NCBI GenBank assembly: GCA_020226215.1
Contig: CM035233.1
Coordinates: 7,316,001-7,380,000, forward strand
Length of the DNA stretch: 64,000 bases
DNA from: Sindora glabra
Taxonomy: Eukaryota; Streptophyta; Magnoliopsida; Fabales; Fabaceae
Reading direction: 5' to 3'
Shown here one piece after another: positions 12,140 to 25,049 of this stretch (the stretch's first letter is position 1; every line of letters starts with the position of its first letter). The notes under the pieces were generated by a model that did not search any database, was not told where the DNA came from, and saw nothing but the letters and a program-made list of their open reading frames with translations. The translations under genes and the position numbers were made by a program.

Positions 12140-13165
12140 AAAGAAAATTCACTTTTAGCAAAATAGCAACCCTATTGCTATCTTAGGTGCAAGTTCTTTT
12201 TTCATATGGTACATACAAGGTATATTTAGCATATGAGATATTTAAAAAGCTTCTTGAGCAAGCCAAACCTTTTTATAGAGTTATTTTTCAAATTTTAAAC
12301 TTGGAGCTAAAGAATACTTGGAGTCAAAGAAAAGGCTACTTGGAGTCAAAGGAAAGATGATTTGAAGCTAAAGGTGTCTTCATCAAGGTTGCTTTATAAA
12401 TAAGCTACATGTCTCTGAAGATGAATAGGATAAAAATTAAATTACAACTTGAAAATTCTCTTTGGCTCTCATCTAGCAAAAATTGAAGCTTTCCTACTTT
12501 CTCTTTCTAGAACTAAAACTTGCATATTCATTCTAAGAATGTTATTGAGTGCAAGCTTGTAAAGTCTTTTAAAAAGATTGTGAGAATAATCCTTCTTGAA
12601 TTTTAATGAAATCCTAATAGAGATTAGTGAATCTTGTAAAGTTAGGTAGTAATTGAAATTCTAGTGAAGATTGGGAAGATATTGTAAAGTTAGGTAGTTG
12701 TAAAAATCCTAATATAATTTGGGAATAATCTTGTAAAGTTAGGTATTATAATTTGATGAAAAGTTAGTTAATACCTCAAATGATACTTAGTAGCCTGAAA
12801 AAAAGAAGAATAGACTATTCCTTTTGAACCTTTGAATCTTTATAAAAATTCTTAATATTCATTCCTCTCATATATTCACTTACTTATATTTTTCTTGTTT
12901 CAAATACTTCACATGTTCAAGAAAAGGAAATCATACAATTTTCTCTCATATTTTTCTTGAAAAAATTTCTTTGATTTAAAAGAAATATATTTACATCTTT
13001 TTCTAATCTTATTATGATATTTCATATTTTTGAAACTATGTATTCATTAAATACCAATAATTATCATATTGAACCTCATGATTTTACTCTAAAGTTTTAT
13101 CATAAGTTTAATTGGCTAATTTTTTTAAAAGCCAATTTACTCCCGCTTGACTTATAAGTTATATA
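12140..13165 (+). mobile_element. Probable degraded LTR of a retrotransposon
   Basis: Features typical of plant LTRs appear in order: a TATA-like ttataaata near 12393; a transcript-start-like region; three repeats of 'cttgtaaagttaggtag' near 12618, 12673 and 12733 interleaved with 'aatcctaat/gaagattggga'; and a 3' part ending in aagccaatttactcccgctt near 13130. These words recall the R-U5 region of known plant copia-type LTRs. That resemblance is from memory, not a search. No second LTR or PBS could be placed, so the boundaries are approximate and the element is fragmentary. Confidence 0.4.
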
Positions 13166-14846
13166 AAAAACATGTAGAAATGATGGTTTGGAACTCACAG
13201 TTATATGTTGGAAAATAACACAAAAAATTTATGTTTTTAAGTTAAGTTTTATCTCTTACGAAGTGGTTTTTTTGTGAAACATTTTACTTGCTTGTGTAAA
13301 ATATTTTAAGCAAGAAAATGGTTGAAAAATGACATTTAATTCACTATTTCAAGGTTGGAAATTTTGTAGAAGTTTGATTTAAAAATCAGTATTTAAAAGT
13401 AAAGAAGGCATGTTGTAACCTAGTAAAGGTTTATGCTTGAAACCATGTGAATTTAATATTAAAATATGGAGAAGTGTTACAGTTTTGTTATTATTGTATT
13501 GGGTGATTTTATGCCTACTTTAGTAAGGAAAAATAGCTTTCTTACTCACTTGAATAATAAATAAAGTGTAAGCTTGATTGTGGTTAGGTTTGAAAATGAT
13601 AGAACATGGAAAATTCAAGTTGGATCCTCTTGGTTTTTGTTGAAAAATAGTATGAATATATGCTTATTTTTCAAAAAAAAAATTCTTGCTTTATTTTAGC
13701 ATAGAATTGCATAGAAATAATACTTTAAAAGTTTGCTTAAATTTGAAAGAAGAGATATAAAAATTTGAAGCAATGCTATATGATTTTTTAGCCTTAAACC
13801 ATGAGCATGCTTATGCTTTAATGCATGACTTATGTTATGAGTTATCTTGTAAATAATACATGCACTAGTATGAAATGATATAATACATAATCTAAGGTGT
13901 GAATGTGAAGGCTTGAATGCTTGGCATGATCACTTGAAATGTGACAAGTTGATTATGAATACTTTATTGCTTGATTATATTATGCCGTTATGATATGGTT
14001 TATGTGATAATCATGGTATGGATGGTATTTTTGACCTTACCATAATATCTGATATGTGAAAATATGGCTTGAATGCCTTATGTGAAAATGCAACCTAAAT
14101 GTCTAATTATGATGTTATATGGCTTAAATTCCCTATGTGATAACATGACGAAAATATGTGAATTTGTGATATGAGACCTATGTTATAGAGATGATGGGAG
14201 ATCGTCCTAGCTCCCTATATTTCAAGTTATATGGAATGATGCATGGTAAGTAAGCAAAGGAATAATGTTAGGATAAGTATAGGTTATGGTTGGTTTTAGA
14301 GTAATAAGGAGGTAACCCTACATATCTCTTGCCATTTTAATTATATGGTTATATATAATATATAATGCTTGTAATTATGCCTAAATATTCTTTTGTTTAT
14401 AATTTTATAAGTGTAGCATACAAAATTGTAAATATATTAAATATTAGGAAACTTTTTTGGTAAGAAAATTATTGTAATATATGTTTTGTGTATATATGAT
14501 TTTCTAACTAAAACTTATAAGAAAATTAGTGTGATAGCCATTCACTAAGTAATTCATTACTCATTACTTATGGATATTATTTTTAGATACTCCTCCTTTA
14601 AATGGACCTTATTGAAATTAGCAATGTATGTTGGCATTTATATCATACATATATGGTTGGTTTAGGCAAAAGCTTTACTTTTCCTAGAATTGATAGTTTT
14701 CTAGGATGTGAGTAGTCAGGTTCAAGCACTTTAAAGTAGATTCAGTCTAACAGTATTTAGATACTCATTCTACATTGGAGGACTTAGCTTATTGAGTAGC
14801 TTTTAAGGATGTTATACCAAATGATCAGAAGATCATTATATATTAA
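13166..14846. other. Non-coding sequence with quasi-repeats
   Basis: Between 13.8 and 14.2 kb short related phrases recur ('atgtgaaaatatggcttgaatgcc', 'atatggcttaaattccctatgtg' type, about 30-60 bp apart). The rest is AT-rich with no open frame. It is likely retroelement-derived but not classifiable by eye. Confidence 0.4.
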
Positions 14847-15005
14847 TTTGAGGTTCTAAATTATGACTATATGCCTTATGATCTTTTAGCATTAGAGTCA
14901 TTGCTACTAACCTCACCTCCAGCAATAATAGATGATCCACCATTATATATTCTAGCACCTGAGGAACTTACCACTTATGACTTTGATGACACTATTAATA
15001 ATTAG
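14847..15005 (+). CDS. Orphan C-terminal coding scrap, unidentified
   Basis: A 52-codon open stretch bounded upstream by a stop and ending at TAG. The composition is protein-like rather than random AT translation: leucine- and proline-rich with an acidic tail (SPPAIIDDPP, then EELTTYDFDD). No start codon is convincing, so this would be the end of a longer, eroded ORF. It could be the 3' end of a transposon gene, since CACTA-type repeats begin about 150 bp downstream. I do not recognise the family. Confidence 0.3.
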   Translation, partial: FEVLNYDYMPYDLLALESLLLTSPPAIIDDPPLYILAPEELTTYDFDDTINN

Positions 15006-15129
15006 TCTGGATAATAACTATTTTATTTATCTATTTTTTTAAATTATGCACATATTTTATGATTTAACTAACTTTTCATGACCTATATAAATATTTTTTG
15101 ACTATTATATAATTGTAATTCTACATTGA

Positions 15130-16760
15130 TGGATAGATGCTAGTAAAAGATAAAATCAATATCTATATTGATGCATTGACATTCTTAAAATTATTAATAC
15201 TAATAATACAATTGTTAGTAAATACAATCGACTTCTATTTTGACATGGTAACATTTTTTAAATTCCTAAGAAATTTAAGATGATGATTTTTTATTTAACC
15301 ATCATCATAAGTTATAACACTTGAAGGATGTTAGAAAAATGAAGAAACTTAAGATATTTATTTTAGAATTTACTAAAATCTATTTAGATATGGTAGCATT
15401 TTTACAATTATTAAGAAATTTAAGATAGTAATTTTTTACTTAACTAACATCATAATATATATTATTTGAATATTACTGAGAAAATGAGAAAATTTAAGAC
15501 ATTAGTTTTATAATTAATTAATGTCTATTTAGATGTGATAACATTTTTGAAATTATAAAAAAACTTAAAATGTCATTTTTTTACTTAATTGACATCATAA
15601 TATATGGCATTTAAAGGTTTTTAGGAAAATGAGGAAACTTATAATGTTAGTTTAAGAATTAACCAATATCTATTTGAATGTAATGATATTTTAAAATTAT
15701 TAAAAAATATAAGAAATTAATTTTTTACATAATCGACAGTAAATGTATGACATTTAAAGGTTACTAGGAAAATAAAAAAAACTTAATATGTTAATTTTAG
15801 AAATAACTGATGTCGAAAGGTATTGAAGTCTAATAAGAACCTTCCACACGGTGATATTTTTGTACTATAAATAAAGCACATTTTAATTTTTTCCCTCATT
15901 ATTACTCTCTCACTTCTTATTTGTTCTTAAGCCTAATTTCTATTTTTGTCTCCATCTAGCTCCCTCTGCAAAAGTCCAAATGTTCCTCTATCCTCTACTA
16001 CACATTAATGAGCTATCAATATCATTTCAATTAACATCAAGTATGAAGTAGATGTCTGTTTCAAAACAAAAAGAGTGTCTTTTCTTACTTCTATATCTTT
16101 TAAATTTTTATCTTTTCCTTTTTTGTGATTTTTTGCATAGGTTTTTTTAAGAGATTTTTTTTGTTTCCTTTATATAAATTTTGAAGTTGTATCTCAATAT
16201 TAGATAGTTATTATGTATTTAATAAAATGTTTTAGTTAAAATTGAAGTGGCTAAACAATGATTAAAGATGAAAAAAATTAGAAAAAGTCCATGAAAATAG
16301 CCATTTTTGCATGGATGGATAAGTCTCAAAACTTTACCTGAAATTAACACAAATTTTTCCTAAATTTTTCCTAAATAGATAACCAAGTGTAAAGTTGTGA
16401 CTTTTCAAAGTTTTTAGCTTAATATACATGTTTTTGTATAGGTTGATGAGTTTATTCAATTTTCATTATAAATACTTTAGAAGGTAAGCTAAAAATAAAT
16501 TTTAAAAAATTAGCAAACTATTCAAGTCGATTACTTATTAGATACTGATATTTTTAACTTTGTATTAGTTATCAGGAATTCTCTCCTATAAGAAACAATG
16601 ATAGTTTTCTTATTATAAGAACTAACATTATTTCCTTTTTCGTGACAATTTTGTAATTGATATCGTAAAATATTTACTATAGTGCTTGATAAAATGTCAG
16701 TTATATTTTAACATAAAATTCTTTAAAAACTCAAAATTAATTATTTTTTCTATAGTAGTG
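15130..16760. mobile_element. CACTA-type element remnant with right terminus
   Basis: The right end is a clear CACTA terminus at 16736-16760: its reverse complement starts CACTACTATAGAAAAAAT and closely matches the left end of another element at 21838. Inside are four tandem subterminal units of roughly 135-155 bp (tract 15150-15800). Past the repeats a TATA-like tataaataaag (15868) precedes a pyrimidine-rich tract, as in a promoter and leader. The left terminus is not identified; 15130 is only where the repeats begin. No transposase frame survives here. Confidence 0.55.
15150..15800 (+). repeat. CACTA subterminal tandem repeats, about 150-bp units
   Basis: Units begin near 15230, 15379, 15533 and 15669 with 'tctatttagatgtgataacatttttgaaatt' type sequence and share 'aa.ttaagatg.ta.ttttttactta' and 'gacatcataatatat.gcatttaaag' blocks. 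Related words appear in the other CACTA pieces at 18.95-19.35, 22.0-22.2 and 26.28-26.6 kb. Such arrays are known binding regions for transposase in En/Spm elements; that role is inferred here. Confidence 0.65.
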
Positions 16761-17974
16761 TGTGACTTAGTAAATAGGCTTACTGTACAAGCCTAGATAA
16801 CTTCTATATAAGCTATGCGTATTTATAATTATGTATAAATATATGATGCATATGTTAATTAAGATGCATATTTAAGTATTTATTGGATGCATTCTTTTTA
16901 TGTATTATTTGCTTACTTATTTTGATTATCTTATGGATTTACTAAAAGGATAACTTTGTGTTGCATAGAAAAGGCCCATAGTTTTTCAAAGGTAAAAAAG
17001 GAAATAAAATGGTTTTCAGCATATAAAATATTTTATATAAAGGTTTTTCAATTACATAATTCTTTTATATGTTTTTAAGTTTTGAAAACTTGCAATTTTA
17101 TAATGAAAAAGTATTTCTCTTTCAAAGAATTTGTTAAATGATCTTCAAAAGTGAAGTGTTACTTATAAGTTTTCTAACATGGTCATATTCTATTATATTT
17201 ATTTTATGAATTGAACTTGAGTTTTTAAAATAAAAGTTCTTTTTTAAGAAGAATAAAAAAAGTTTTATATAAGTTTTCTTGTTAAAATGTGTTTCTGGTC
17301 TTTTGAAGAATTTTGAAGAAAATGATATTTAGATAGTTTTATAAACATGTTTTCAAAGTTTCTTAAAAAAGAAAAGGTTTTTTGATATTTCTATCTAGTG
17401 GATATAAACTATTGTATTACTTTTATTCAAAAGTAATTTTCTAAAATGACATCTATTTGTTAATAGAAGCTATAGAAGCTCTATTTATAATATTATTTTC
17501 TTCTAAAAGAAGTGTTTATGGAATCTTATTTGTCAAGCTTTCATAATGTTTGTTTTTTGAAATAAGGTTTGGAAATTTTCATATATAATTATATATAAAA
17601 AATTAGTAAAATTTTCAAACTTGAGATTTTTGCATATTGCATATTTTCATAAAATAGTAATTTTTTAGAATGATTTGTTTGGAAGTTGTTTGTAAAGATA
17701 TTTAGTTGATGTTCTTAAGCCGATTATGATGGTTTAGAAATAGATCATGATAATATAATGTGGTTGCTACAACCTTTATACAAAGGTTATTGTTCTGTCG
17801 TCAACATAATAAAAACCTTGAGCATAAGGTTTAGGAGGTTATTTTACATCTTGGTTAAAATTTCCTCCAAAATTCATATAGAGCATCTATTACCATTGTC
17901 TTATACCTATTAGTCAGTTCTTCAAAGCCATTATCTCTTTCTATACACACTAAATTGTTAGGTCTAATATTGCA
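16761..17974. other. Spacer between CACTA pieces
   Basis: AT-rich, no frame. Some 'tttcaaag/ttttgaaaac' words resemble the 10.9-11.2 kb tract. It may contain eroded transposase coding sequence downstream (on the minus strand) of the domain relic at 17975-18260, but nothing readable remains. Confidence 0.35.
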
Positions 17975-18260
17975 TTAAGGCATTTTCTCTCCGTAGGATG
18001 TTCACCACCAATAATTAGGTTTAAATCCTTTCCTATATAGATACTCAACCATAATATCAAGCACTAAAATCTTCTTACCTTTGTACATTGCACATGAACA
18101 CCTAATCTCCTGACATTTCAAAAATAAAAAGAAGAAGAAGAAAAAGAAGTCCATTGTATAATTAGGTGCAATAAACTCTTGAATTTCATTAATGAACTCA
18201 TGTTAATCCTAACCAATTAGGTACTATCTTATTGTACATCCACTTCTTATGTTTAGGCAT
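17975..18260 (-). pseudogene. CACTA transposase N-terminus (transposase-associated domain) relic
   Basis: Reading the minus strand from ATG at 18260 gives MPKHKKWMYNKIVPNWLGLT, then after a one-base frame change EFINEIQEFI. A later run of IRCSCAMYKGKK, VEYLYRKGF and KPNYWW follows, then TGA and GEKMP. This is the order and spacing of the Transpos_assoc domain (PF13963) that opens En/Spm-type transposases: the W-M start, the GLT-EFI motif, the C-x-C metal-site cysteines and the LYxKGFxPNY motif. In the intact protein it sits before the Transposase_21 catalytic region and acts in the nucleus on DNA. The frameshift, an expanded phenylalanine run from a (CTT)n tract, and the stop show it is dead. 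The catalytic part expected at lower coordinates is not recognisable. Confidence 0.75.
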
Positions 18261-18921
18261 ATTTAAATCTATTATGCATCATATAAGCCATCCAAAAAGT
18301 CATCAATTGCTCTTCAAAATTAACTATGTTATAATATATAACATCCATTCATACATGAAGTTTTTAAAATACTAAAGTTGTAATTATTATAATTCTAAAA
18401 CTAGTATTTCAATTAAATTTCACCTATATATCTCCTCATCCAAGTGTAAAATAATTATAATATTCATAAAATTAATGCAAAATTGATGTAAATATTATAA
18501 TACCTTAATCAAACCTTAAATCATCATGTTTAAATTAAATCAAAACAAAACAAGGCCAAATTACATATAAACCCTTAATTTTCCTTCATTAAACCCTTAA
18601 TCATCAAATTGACAAATTTAACCCATATTTAAAGTTGTAAAACATTCTAATACCTAAATAATATATTAAAAGTATAAGCTAAACATCGATTCTTCAAGAA
18701 ATTTAAGAATTTCATCACAAAAGAAACAAATAAGCCCTACACCATAACTAACCTTTTACAAAATACAACTAAACAAAAGAGTAAGGGCATGATAACAAAG
18801 CACTTAGAAGTGACAGATGGAAATGGGAAAATAGAGGACAATGATGAAGCTGACTAGAGCATGGTAGTAGCGTGGAGAGAAGGTGAAAATACTTGAAATA
18901 TGGAAATAAGAAGCTTTTCAA
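18261..18921. other. Spacer, probable transposon sequence
   Basis: AT-rich and non-coding. It probably represents the 5' region of the transposase relic just to its left. An 'aaacccttaat' word recurs near 18570-18600. Confidence 0.35.
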
Positions 18922-20632
18922 TATTACATAAATGAAGATTTATGTAAATCGATGGACCTTAATTTACATTAGCATCGATGTTTATTTCAATATAGTAACA
19001 TTTTTTAAATTATATGAGAACTTGATGGGCATGTATATTGATGGTAGGAAAGTTATAAGGTTAGTTATAAAATAACCAACATCTAAACTTTGCACTGAAA
19101 GTTAGAGTGTTAGTTTTTACTTAACAATAATCTAAAAGACATTTCAAAAGTCTTTTTATGATAATGTAAATTTAGTTTTAATGGATAGGATATTAGTTTT
19201 AGTTGATAATGTCATCTAAAAAACATTCCAATAGTCTCATTAGTAATTATAGATGCATAGGACGTTTATTTTATTTTATTTAGTAATCAATGTTTAAAAG
19301 GAATTTTAAAAGTCTCATTAGAAATTATAGATTATCAGATATCAAATTTATTTATTAATTGATGTCAATTATTTCCCCATAAATTTTTTCTTTGATTCTC
19401 TACTTCCATATAAAACACTTCTGACATCTCACTCTCCAATATTGTTTCAGTATCTATATAGCAATCAACCACTTTCATCGTTAAAATATTCAATACACTT
19501 TTATGATTAAGGTAGAGAAAAATGAACAATAAATTTGAATTTTCATCAATTATGATGATTTTGATATATAATATTTCTACTTTTCTCACTTCACTTTCAT
19601 GGAGACTCTTTTGATTAAAATGGAGTAAAATTGAAATTAAATTGTTGATGGATGATAATTTGATGCACAGTGGTTCTTCTATACTCTTATTCTACTTTCA
19701 TACAACTAAAGTGTACAAATTAGAGAAATTTAGTCAACAAATCAGAGTTTGCATCATTAATGAAGATTTTGATACATAGTGATTTTACTATTATTTTTGT
19801 GTATTCATATAGGCATGTAGTTTTTGTTTATTGAAAATTTACTGCTGTTATTATGTATACATTTGTAAATATTATTTTTATTTACTCATTTCTTTGTACT
19901 TTATTATGAACAGAGTAATGACAATAAAAATTGTTTAAATTTACAAAATCATTTCTCTTTGCTCATTTATAAGTTATTTTTACATTAAATTTCTATAATT
20001 AATATTTGAATTATATAGATTAACAAAGAGAAGACATATCAGAACAAATACAACTAAGTGTTAAATTGGTTCGAAAATAACTTTCATTTTATATTCATAA
20101 TTTCTACTTAAATTTTTTGCAAAATTTATATGAAAACAATTCGTAGTGTTTTTAAAAATTTTAGTTGAAATTTTTATAGCATTAGTTATTTACATAACAT
20201 AATTTTGTGAACAAATGAAAAGCCTCTATTTTGGAAATAGCAAACATAAAACATTAGTTTTAGGATTAACTAACATATAATGTGATAAGATTTCCTACAA
20301 AATTGAAAAAAATCTAAATAAATGTTATTTATGAAGAAGTTTAAATGAATGAAATTGAAGATAAATAAATGAATAAAATTTATATAGAAGTCTAAATGAA
20401 TAGAACTAAAGATGACTAATTAACTACATTTATGAAAGTGAAGAACTTACAAATTCAATTTTTTCATGGTGATCATCATCCAAAGTTTATTTTAATTATC
20501 ATAACAGTTTTTCACTAGTATGCATATGGTTTTATTACCTCATTGGCATCTTAAGGCATTGCAACTGTGCATATGACTAAACTTACAATGTTAATTTTAA
20601 ATTACTTACCGACGTCTAATGATTTGCTTTTA

Positions 20633-20650
20633 ACTTATAAATAGGATTTC
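20633..20650 (+). promoter_or_regulatory. TATA-like element, candidate promoter
   Basis: cttataaatagg stands about 300 bp before the hairpin and is followed by a pyrimidine-rich stretch. The sister element keeps cttataaata at the matching place (near 27889). Conservation in both copies is the only support; transcription is untested. Confidence 0.35.
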
Positions 20651-20948
20651 CCTTCCTATTTTGAACAAGTCAGCGATCTATCTCTTACCATAAAAAAGAG
20701 AGCTTTTAAGATACTTGATTCCATTAATTTTGTTTTTATTAACCTTGAGGTACTTGATTGCTTCATTTGCTATAAGCTTCTGACTATTTTTATGTTTTAA
20801 TGCGACAATAGATGCTACTTGCTTAGTGTGCTATCTCAAACTTGATAAAACATGCTTAGTTATGTTATGCCAATTGGTACCACTTAATGAAAGGCTATTA
20901 TTTTGGAATCTCTTAAATTTTTATATATAAATATAGAATATATTTGTG

Positions 20949-21089
20949 TAGAAATTATAAGTTATAATAAGATTATGGACTATCAAAACTCACACCTTAT
21001 GAACTATATTTATACCCTTCACATGAGATATAGTGCATAAAGGCATGAGTTTTAATGCTTTGTAATCTTATTGTAACTTATAATTTCTA
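20949..21089 (+). other. Conserved hairpin, 44-bp arms
   Basis: Left arm 20949-20992 (tagaaattataagttataat... ending aaaactca) pairs with right arm 21046-21089 (tgagttttaatg... ending aatttcta) at roughly 37 of 44 positions, with a 53-nt loop. The sister element has the same foldback at 28171-28316. It may be an internal inverted repeat of the transposon, a nested mini-foldback, or a small-RNA precursor. Confidence 0.65.
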
Positions 21090-21895
21090 ATTAACCATAT
21101 TTTACATTTATGCATGAAACTTTGAGAGATTTCAAAACCTTCTCAATAACATCATATCAAATAAGACCAATTAGCATGCCATAAAAAGGACACTTTTTAC
21201 CAAGTTTGACATAATATATAGAGCAAGCAACAAATCTATAATCATATTGAAAAAAAGGGATAGTCAGAGGCTTATAATAAACAAAAAATTAAGCAATTTA
21301 AAGAAATTATAAGCAAAGGATGATCATTTTTCCTTTTAATTTGTGTAAGGATGCCATATATGTTTATGGTACATAAAAAGTCTATTGTTCATTCATTGTA
21401 TATATTCATATACTAATATAGAAATAAATAAAATGATGAAATTAATTTTTATAATAGATCATCTTGTTTCTTATATATTTTATTTATATTCAATCTATTA
21501 TTATTTGTATCTATTTAACTATTTAAGAAAAATATCGTAATACAAAAAAGAATTTTAATGTTACTGATTTCATTTAAAGTAAGTTTAATTAAAAATAAAA
21601 TATAAAAGATCATAAAATAATGTTAATATTATTACAAGATTTATATGTGTGATATATATTAATTGTGTTTTGATTTTGGTTTGATGTATATGTGTGTGTG
21701 CATGATTTATGTGTAAATTGTTATTTGCTTCTAATTTAATGAATATATTATGTATCTAGCCATTTTGCAAATATTTTAGGATTATTCCTAAATGGTTATG
21801 AAAAAGTTACAAAAGCAAAAGAATTATATTTTTAAACCACTACTATAGAAAAATCATTTAAAATTGATTATTTAACATATTCAATTTACCACCCA

Positions 21896-21901
<6 letters not shown>

Positions 21902-21990
<89 letters not shown>
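21902..21990. repeat. (TA)n microsatellite
   Basis: About 44 uninterrupted TA units, 64 bp inside the left CACTA terminus. Any frame through it gives only alternating Ile-Tyr. Confidence 0.95.
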
Positions 21991-21992
<2 letters not shown>

Positions 21993-22008
21993 TGTTGTTA
22001 AAAATCCT

Positions 22009-22048
22009 ATGTATTCAACATGGGTTATTGAACTAATGTTGAATACAT
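22009..22048 (+). other. Perfect 13-bp inverted repeat in CACTA subterminal region
   Basis: ATGTATTCAACAT at 22009-22021 is followed after 14 nt by ATGTTGAATACAT at 22036-22048. The next bases continue weak pairing (gttgtt against aacaac). It sits just after the TA tract, in the zone where CACTA elements carry transposase-binding inverted motifs. Confidence 0.7.
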
Positions 22049-22230
22049 ATAACAACATCAGTCATTTTACAAGAAAACTGATGTGTTTAGTTGTAGTATA
22101 TTAGTCAATAATTGAAATATGACATTGGATTTTTAATGTAGTAACCAATGTTGATAAATTAACTAAAGATATTAGTTTTTTTTTAAAATAACTAACATTA
22201 TTTCATGTTTTTCTTAAAGCTCTATAAGAA

Positions 22231-24800
22231 TTCTCTTAAATCTCACTACCTCCAAAATAATATTTGAACTTAATTACAGAATCCAACAGCTCATATTACC
22301 ATACAAGTAGTAACAATAGCATTCAAACTCCACCTTAATGTTTCTATGGTAAAAATTGATATCCTAAATACATAAATTGAAAAAAGATGAAGAATGATAT
22401 ATTTATTTATGGTTTGAACAATATAAAACATATAATGAGTGGATGTTGCAAAAACTAAAAAATAATACCTCTAAATACTGAGAAGGAATTTATATTGTTT
22501 TCCAATGACATGACCATTATCAGAAATACTTGTGAATCTCACTATAAAAAAACAAGGGTATAAAAAAGTCAGGATTATTATAGGTGAAATATTAATTCAA
22601 TATGCTTCTGTTAGAGAGAAATTTATTACTTGGCTTTTGCTATTAGACTTTGGTGGAATTATGTGTTGTTCAAAATGTTTATATCATCATAACCCTTTGC
22701 AAGGAAGAAATCTATCGTCTTTTCTTTAAGAAACCTACATCAACCAAAATCTTAAATAATGAAATTAGAAACAAAGAATCCAAACAAATTAATACAACAA
22801 CAAATAGACATTGATATTTAAGTTTAAAGGAGAAATGAGGTATTTAGATAAATTTAACATTAAGAAGAAGTTGCCAACAACAGTGAAAAATGGTTTAACT
22901 CAAGTAGAAGTGATCTTTTCTATTAGAGAAAAATTGTAGGGAATATCTTACTTATAAAAGAATATTAATTGTTTAATCACTTTATAAGATATTTTATATA
23001 ATTTATTTGCAATTTGGTGCTTGGGATAGTCTTCCAATTTCAACTTCTACCTTTGTTTTCACAAGTTTTGTGGAAAGAAAAAAGCATTGTTTAATAAATC
23101 TATGTCAGTTATAAACTAAAATGGACATTTTAAGCCTAATGATACCTTTCAATTTAGTGGAATAAAATTTACTTTTACATGTTGGTTGTATAATAAAATC
23201 AATATGAAATTCTTTTTTTTCTCAATTTATTACTTTAACTGCCTAAACATGAATTTACTTTTTCACATTATTTATTATTATAAAGTCGATGTTGTATATT
23301 ATCCACATTAGTTTTTAATAAAAATTCAATATGGTATATTGGTTTTTATTTTTTTAACATATAAATTGTTTTTTGTCACTTCGAGATAGAAACTAAACCT
23401 ATTACATAGGATAAACTCACTTATTAGTGAAAAAATACCATCTTTTAAATAACATTAAAATATACAAAAACACAAATAAATTATTTTCATAATGCCTACA
23501 AAATAATATATATATTTTTACAAGTAATTGTTTACAAAAACATCATATATACATTTTTCATTTACAATTGAACTTTATAAGTTTACATCTAGTAGCGCCC
23601 TCTTATACTAGTGATTAAGTTTGTCGTTCTCTTAATACATAGACAGTTTATTCCTCTTGTAAGGCCACTAAATCTATTGCATTATAGGGTTATGTGTTGC
23701 ACACATAAAACTTGATAAGAAAAAAAAATTACATGTTTTCATAAATGTTTACCTAATTGAAATTTAAATAAATTATCATATTAGGCACTCATAATGTGCT
23801 TGACCATGCTAGGCTTCTATTTATACCCATGGTATCCGCACTTTATATTGCTAGTTTATATGGGTATTACAACAAATTAAAGCAAAATAGTGTCAATTTT
23901 ATATAATTGATCACTATGTTAGATAGCCATACATGTACTAGAACATTACTTTCACTTCTAACCATTCGATGTTGCCTTTAGTTAAGCCTTGCATCCTTAA
24001 TATAAACATTCATTAAGGTTATGAATGATTTCTTCCAATCCTTTCATGATTCGTGCATTAGCGAGCCAAGCCAATAAATCATATTGGATAAACCATATTT
24101 AACATCCAGTGGTGACTATATTATTATTAATATCAAAGTAAAAACAACAAAGGAAAAAATATAACTAAAGAATGAATATACTTTTCATAGTATGGTACTA
24201 AGCAACATTACCTCTTATTCATTATCATGGTTTTGTTTATGTACTTATTCCAAAACTTCTAGCTTATGCCTAACAACTACACTTTGTTTAGATCTAGGAA
24301 ATCAACAAAGGAACTTAAGTTCCTTCCCTTGGTATCATAGTGCAAGTACTTATAATTTTTAGAATGAATGAACATTAGAATTCATATTGTCTAGTATGTG
24401 GAAAAAACTAAGGAAAACTAAAAAGGTAAAGATGAACCCATTTCATCCAAGTTATGATAACCAAAAGTATCTAATTCTTTGATATTTAGAAGCTATAAGA
24501 TCTCCATCTTGGATAGGAGAATGCCGTTTTTGTGTCCCTTAAAATACTTGCCATGAGATAACCTAACATCTATTATGCAATAAGTTAGAGCTCCTCCTTT
24601 ATTGTTCCCACACTTATTTTTTTCCAAGGATAAGTTGCTAAAGTTTTTTATTTTTGAGACTTACCACATTTGTCTTTGTTCTTCTCCTATTTCATTTTGC
24701 ATTTTTTTTCTTTCTAAGGTATCAAAAAATAGGTTGTTAAAAAAAGCAATTAAATATGTTAAATAGTATTTTATTCATTTATAAATAATGAACTTGAAAC
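22231..24800. other. Eroded interior of the 9.96-kb CACTA element
   Basis: Non-coding at present. Near 24.4-24.6 kb the minus strand gives short protein-like stretches (for example CGNNKGGALTYC...DVRLSHGKYF) broken by stops, which may be C-terminal coding sequence of the transposase-like protein. Nothing between 22.2 and 23.6 kb is recognisable. Confidence 0.4.
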
Positions 24801-25049
24801 AATGGAAAATCCCACCTTTGTAGACAAGCAAATTAAGGCTTTTGGCCAAGCTAAGAAGGAACTAACCATTTAGGACACCACAATCACTTCCTCTATTAGG
24901 AATGGCACTTTAGCCAACTTGTCCTTGAATACATCTACCATAACCCTACAATAGTGCTTTGGTAGTGCAATGGTGTAAAGTATATGGTTAGGGAAAACCA
25001 TGCCTTGTGCCACTTGCTTAAGAGAGGGTCCTTTAACCAAAAATACATA
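24801..25049 (-). pseudogene. En/Spm transposase-like protein, C-terminal domain relic
   Basis: One minus-strand frame reads through 83 codons with a single TAA. It opens YVFLVKGPSLKQVAQGMVF, continues with PNHILYTIALPKHYCRVMVD, and after the stop ends with SSFLAWPKALI. The 'G.v.P', 'vmVD....a.vP' and 'fvAWPk.Li' pattern is the C-terminal domain that follows the Transposase_24-type region in many plant En/Spm proteins (I believe DUF8039; name from memory). The upstream Transposase_24 part would lie at 25.4-26.2 kb. The stop and the surrounding frame breaks mark it as dead. Confidence 0.65.

Larger units (their letters stand above)
18922..21837. mobile_element. Outer CACTA-family element, left part (copy A)
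   Basis: Aligns along its length with 26250-29205 at a fairly constant offset of about 7.2-7.3 kb: subterminal repeats (18.95-19.35 kb), TATA-like words, 'gttagagtttgcatta' near 19745, 'taagtttaaatgaatgaaattgaag' near 20335, a hairpin near 21 kb and 'gggatgccatatatgttta' near 21350. It stops exactly where the CACTA terminus at 21838 begins. The missing continuation is found immediately after the other end of that element, at 31800. So copy A plus 31800-33069 forms one about 4.2-kb element interrupted by a 9.96-kb insertion. No transposase is encoded; it looks non-autonomous. The left terminus is degenerate, so 18922 is approximate. Confidence 0.65.

Noticed and set aside
14986..15002. CACTATTAATAATTAG as left terminus of the CACTA remnant ending at 16760
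   Set aside because: It falls inside the open coding scrap and matches the other termini only in the first five bases plus A/T words.
21858..22058. Minus-strand open frame of alternating Ile-Tyr
   Set aside because: It is the translation of the TA microsatellite and not a gene.
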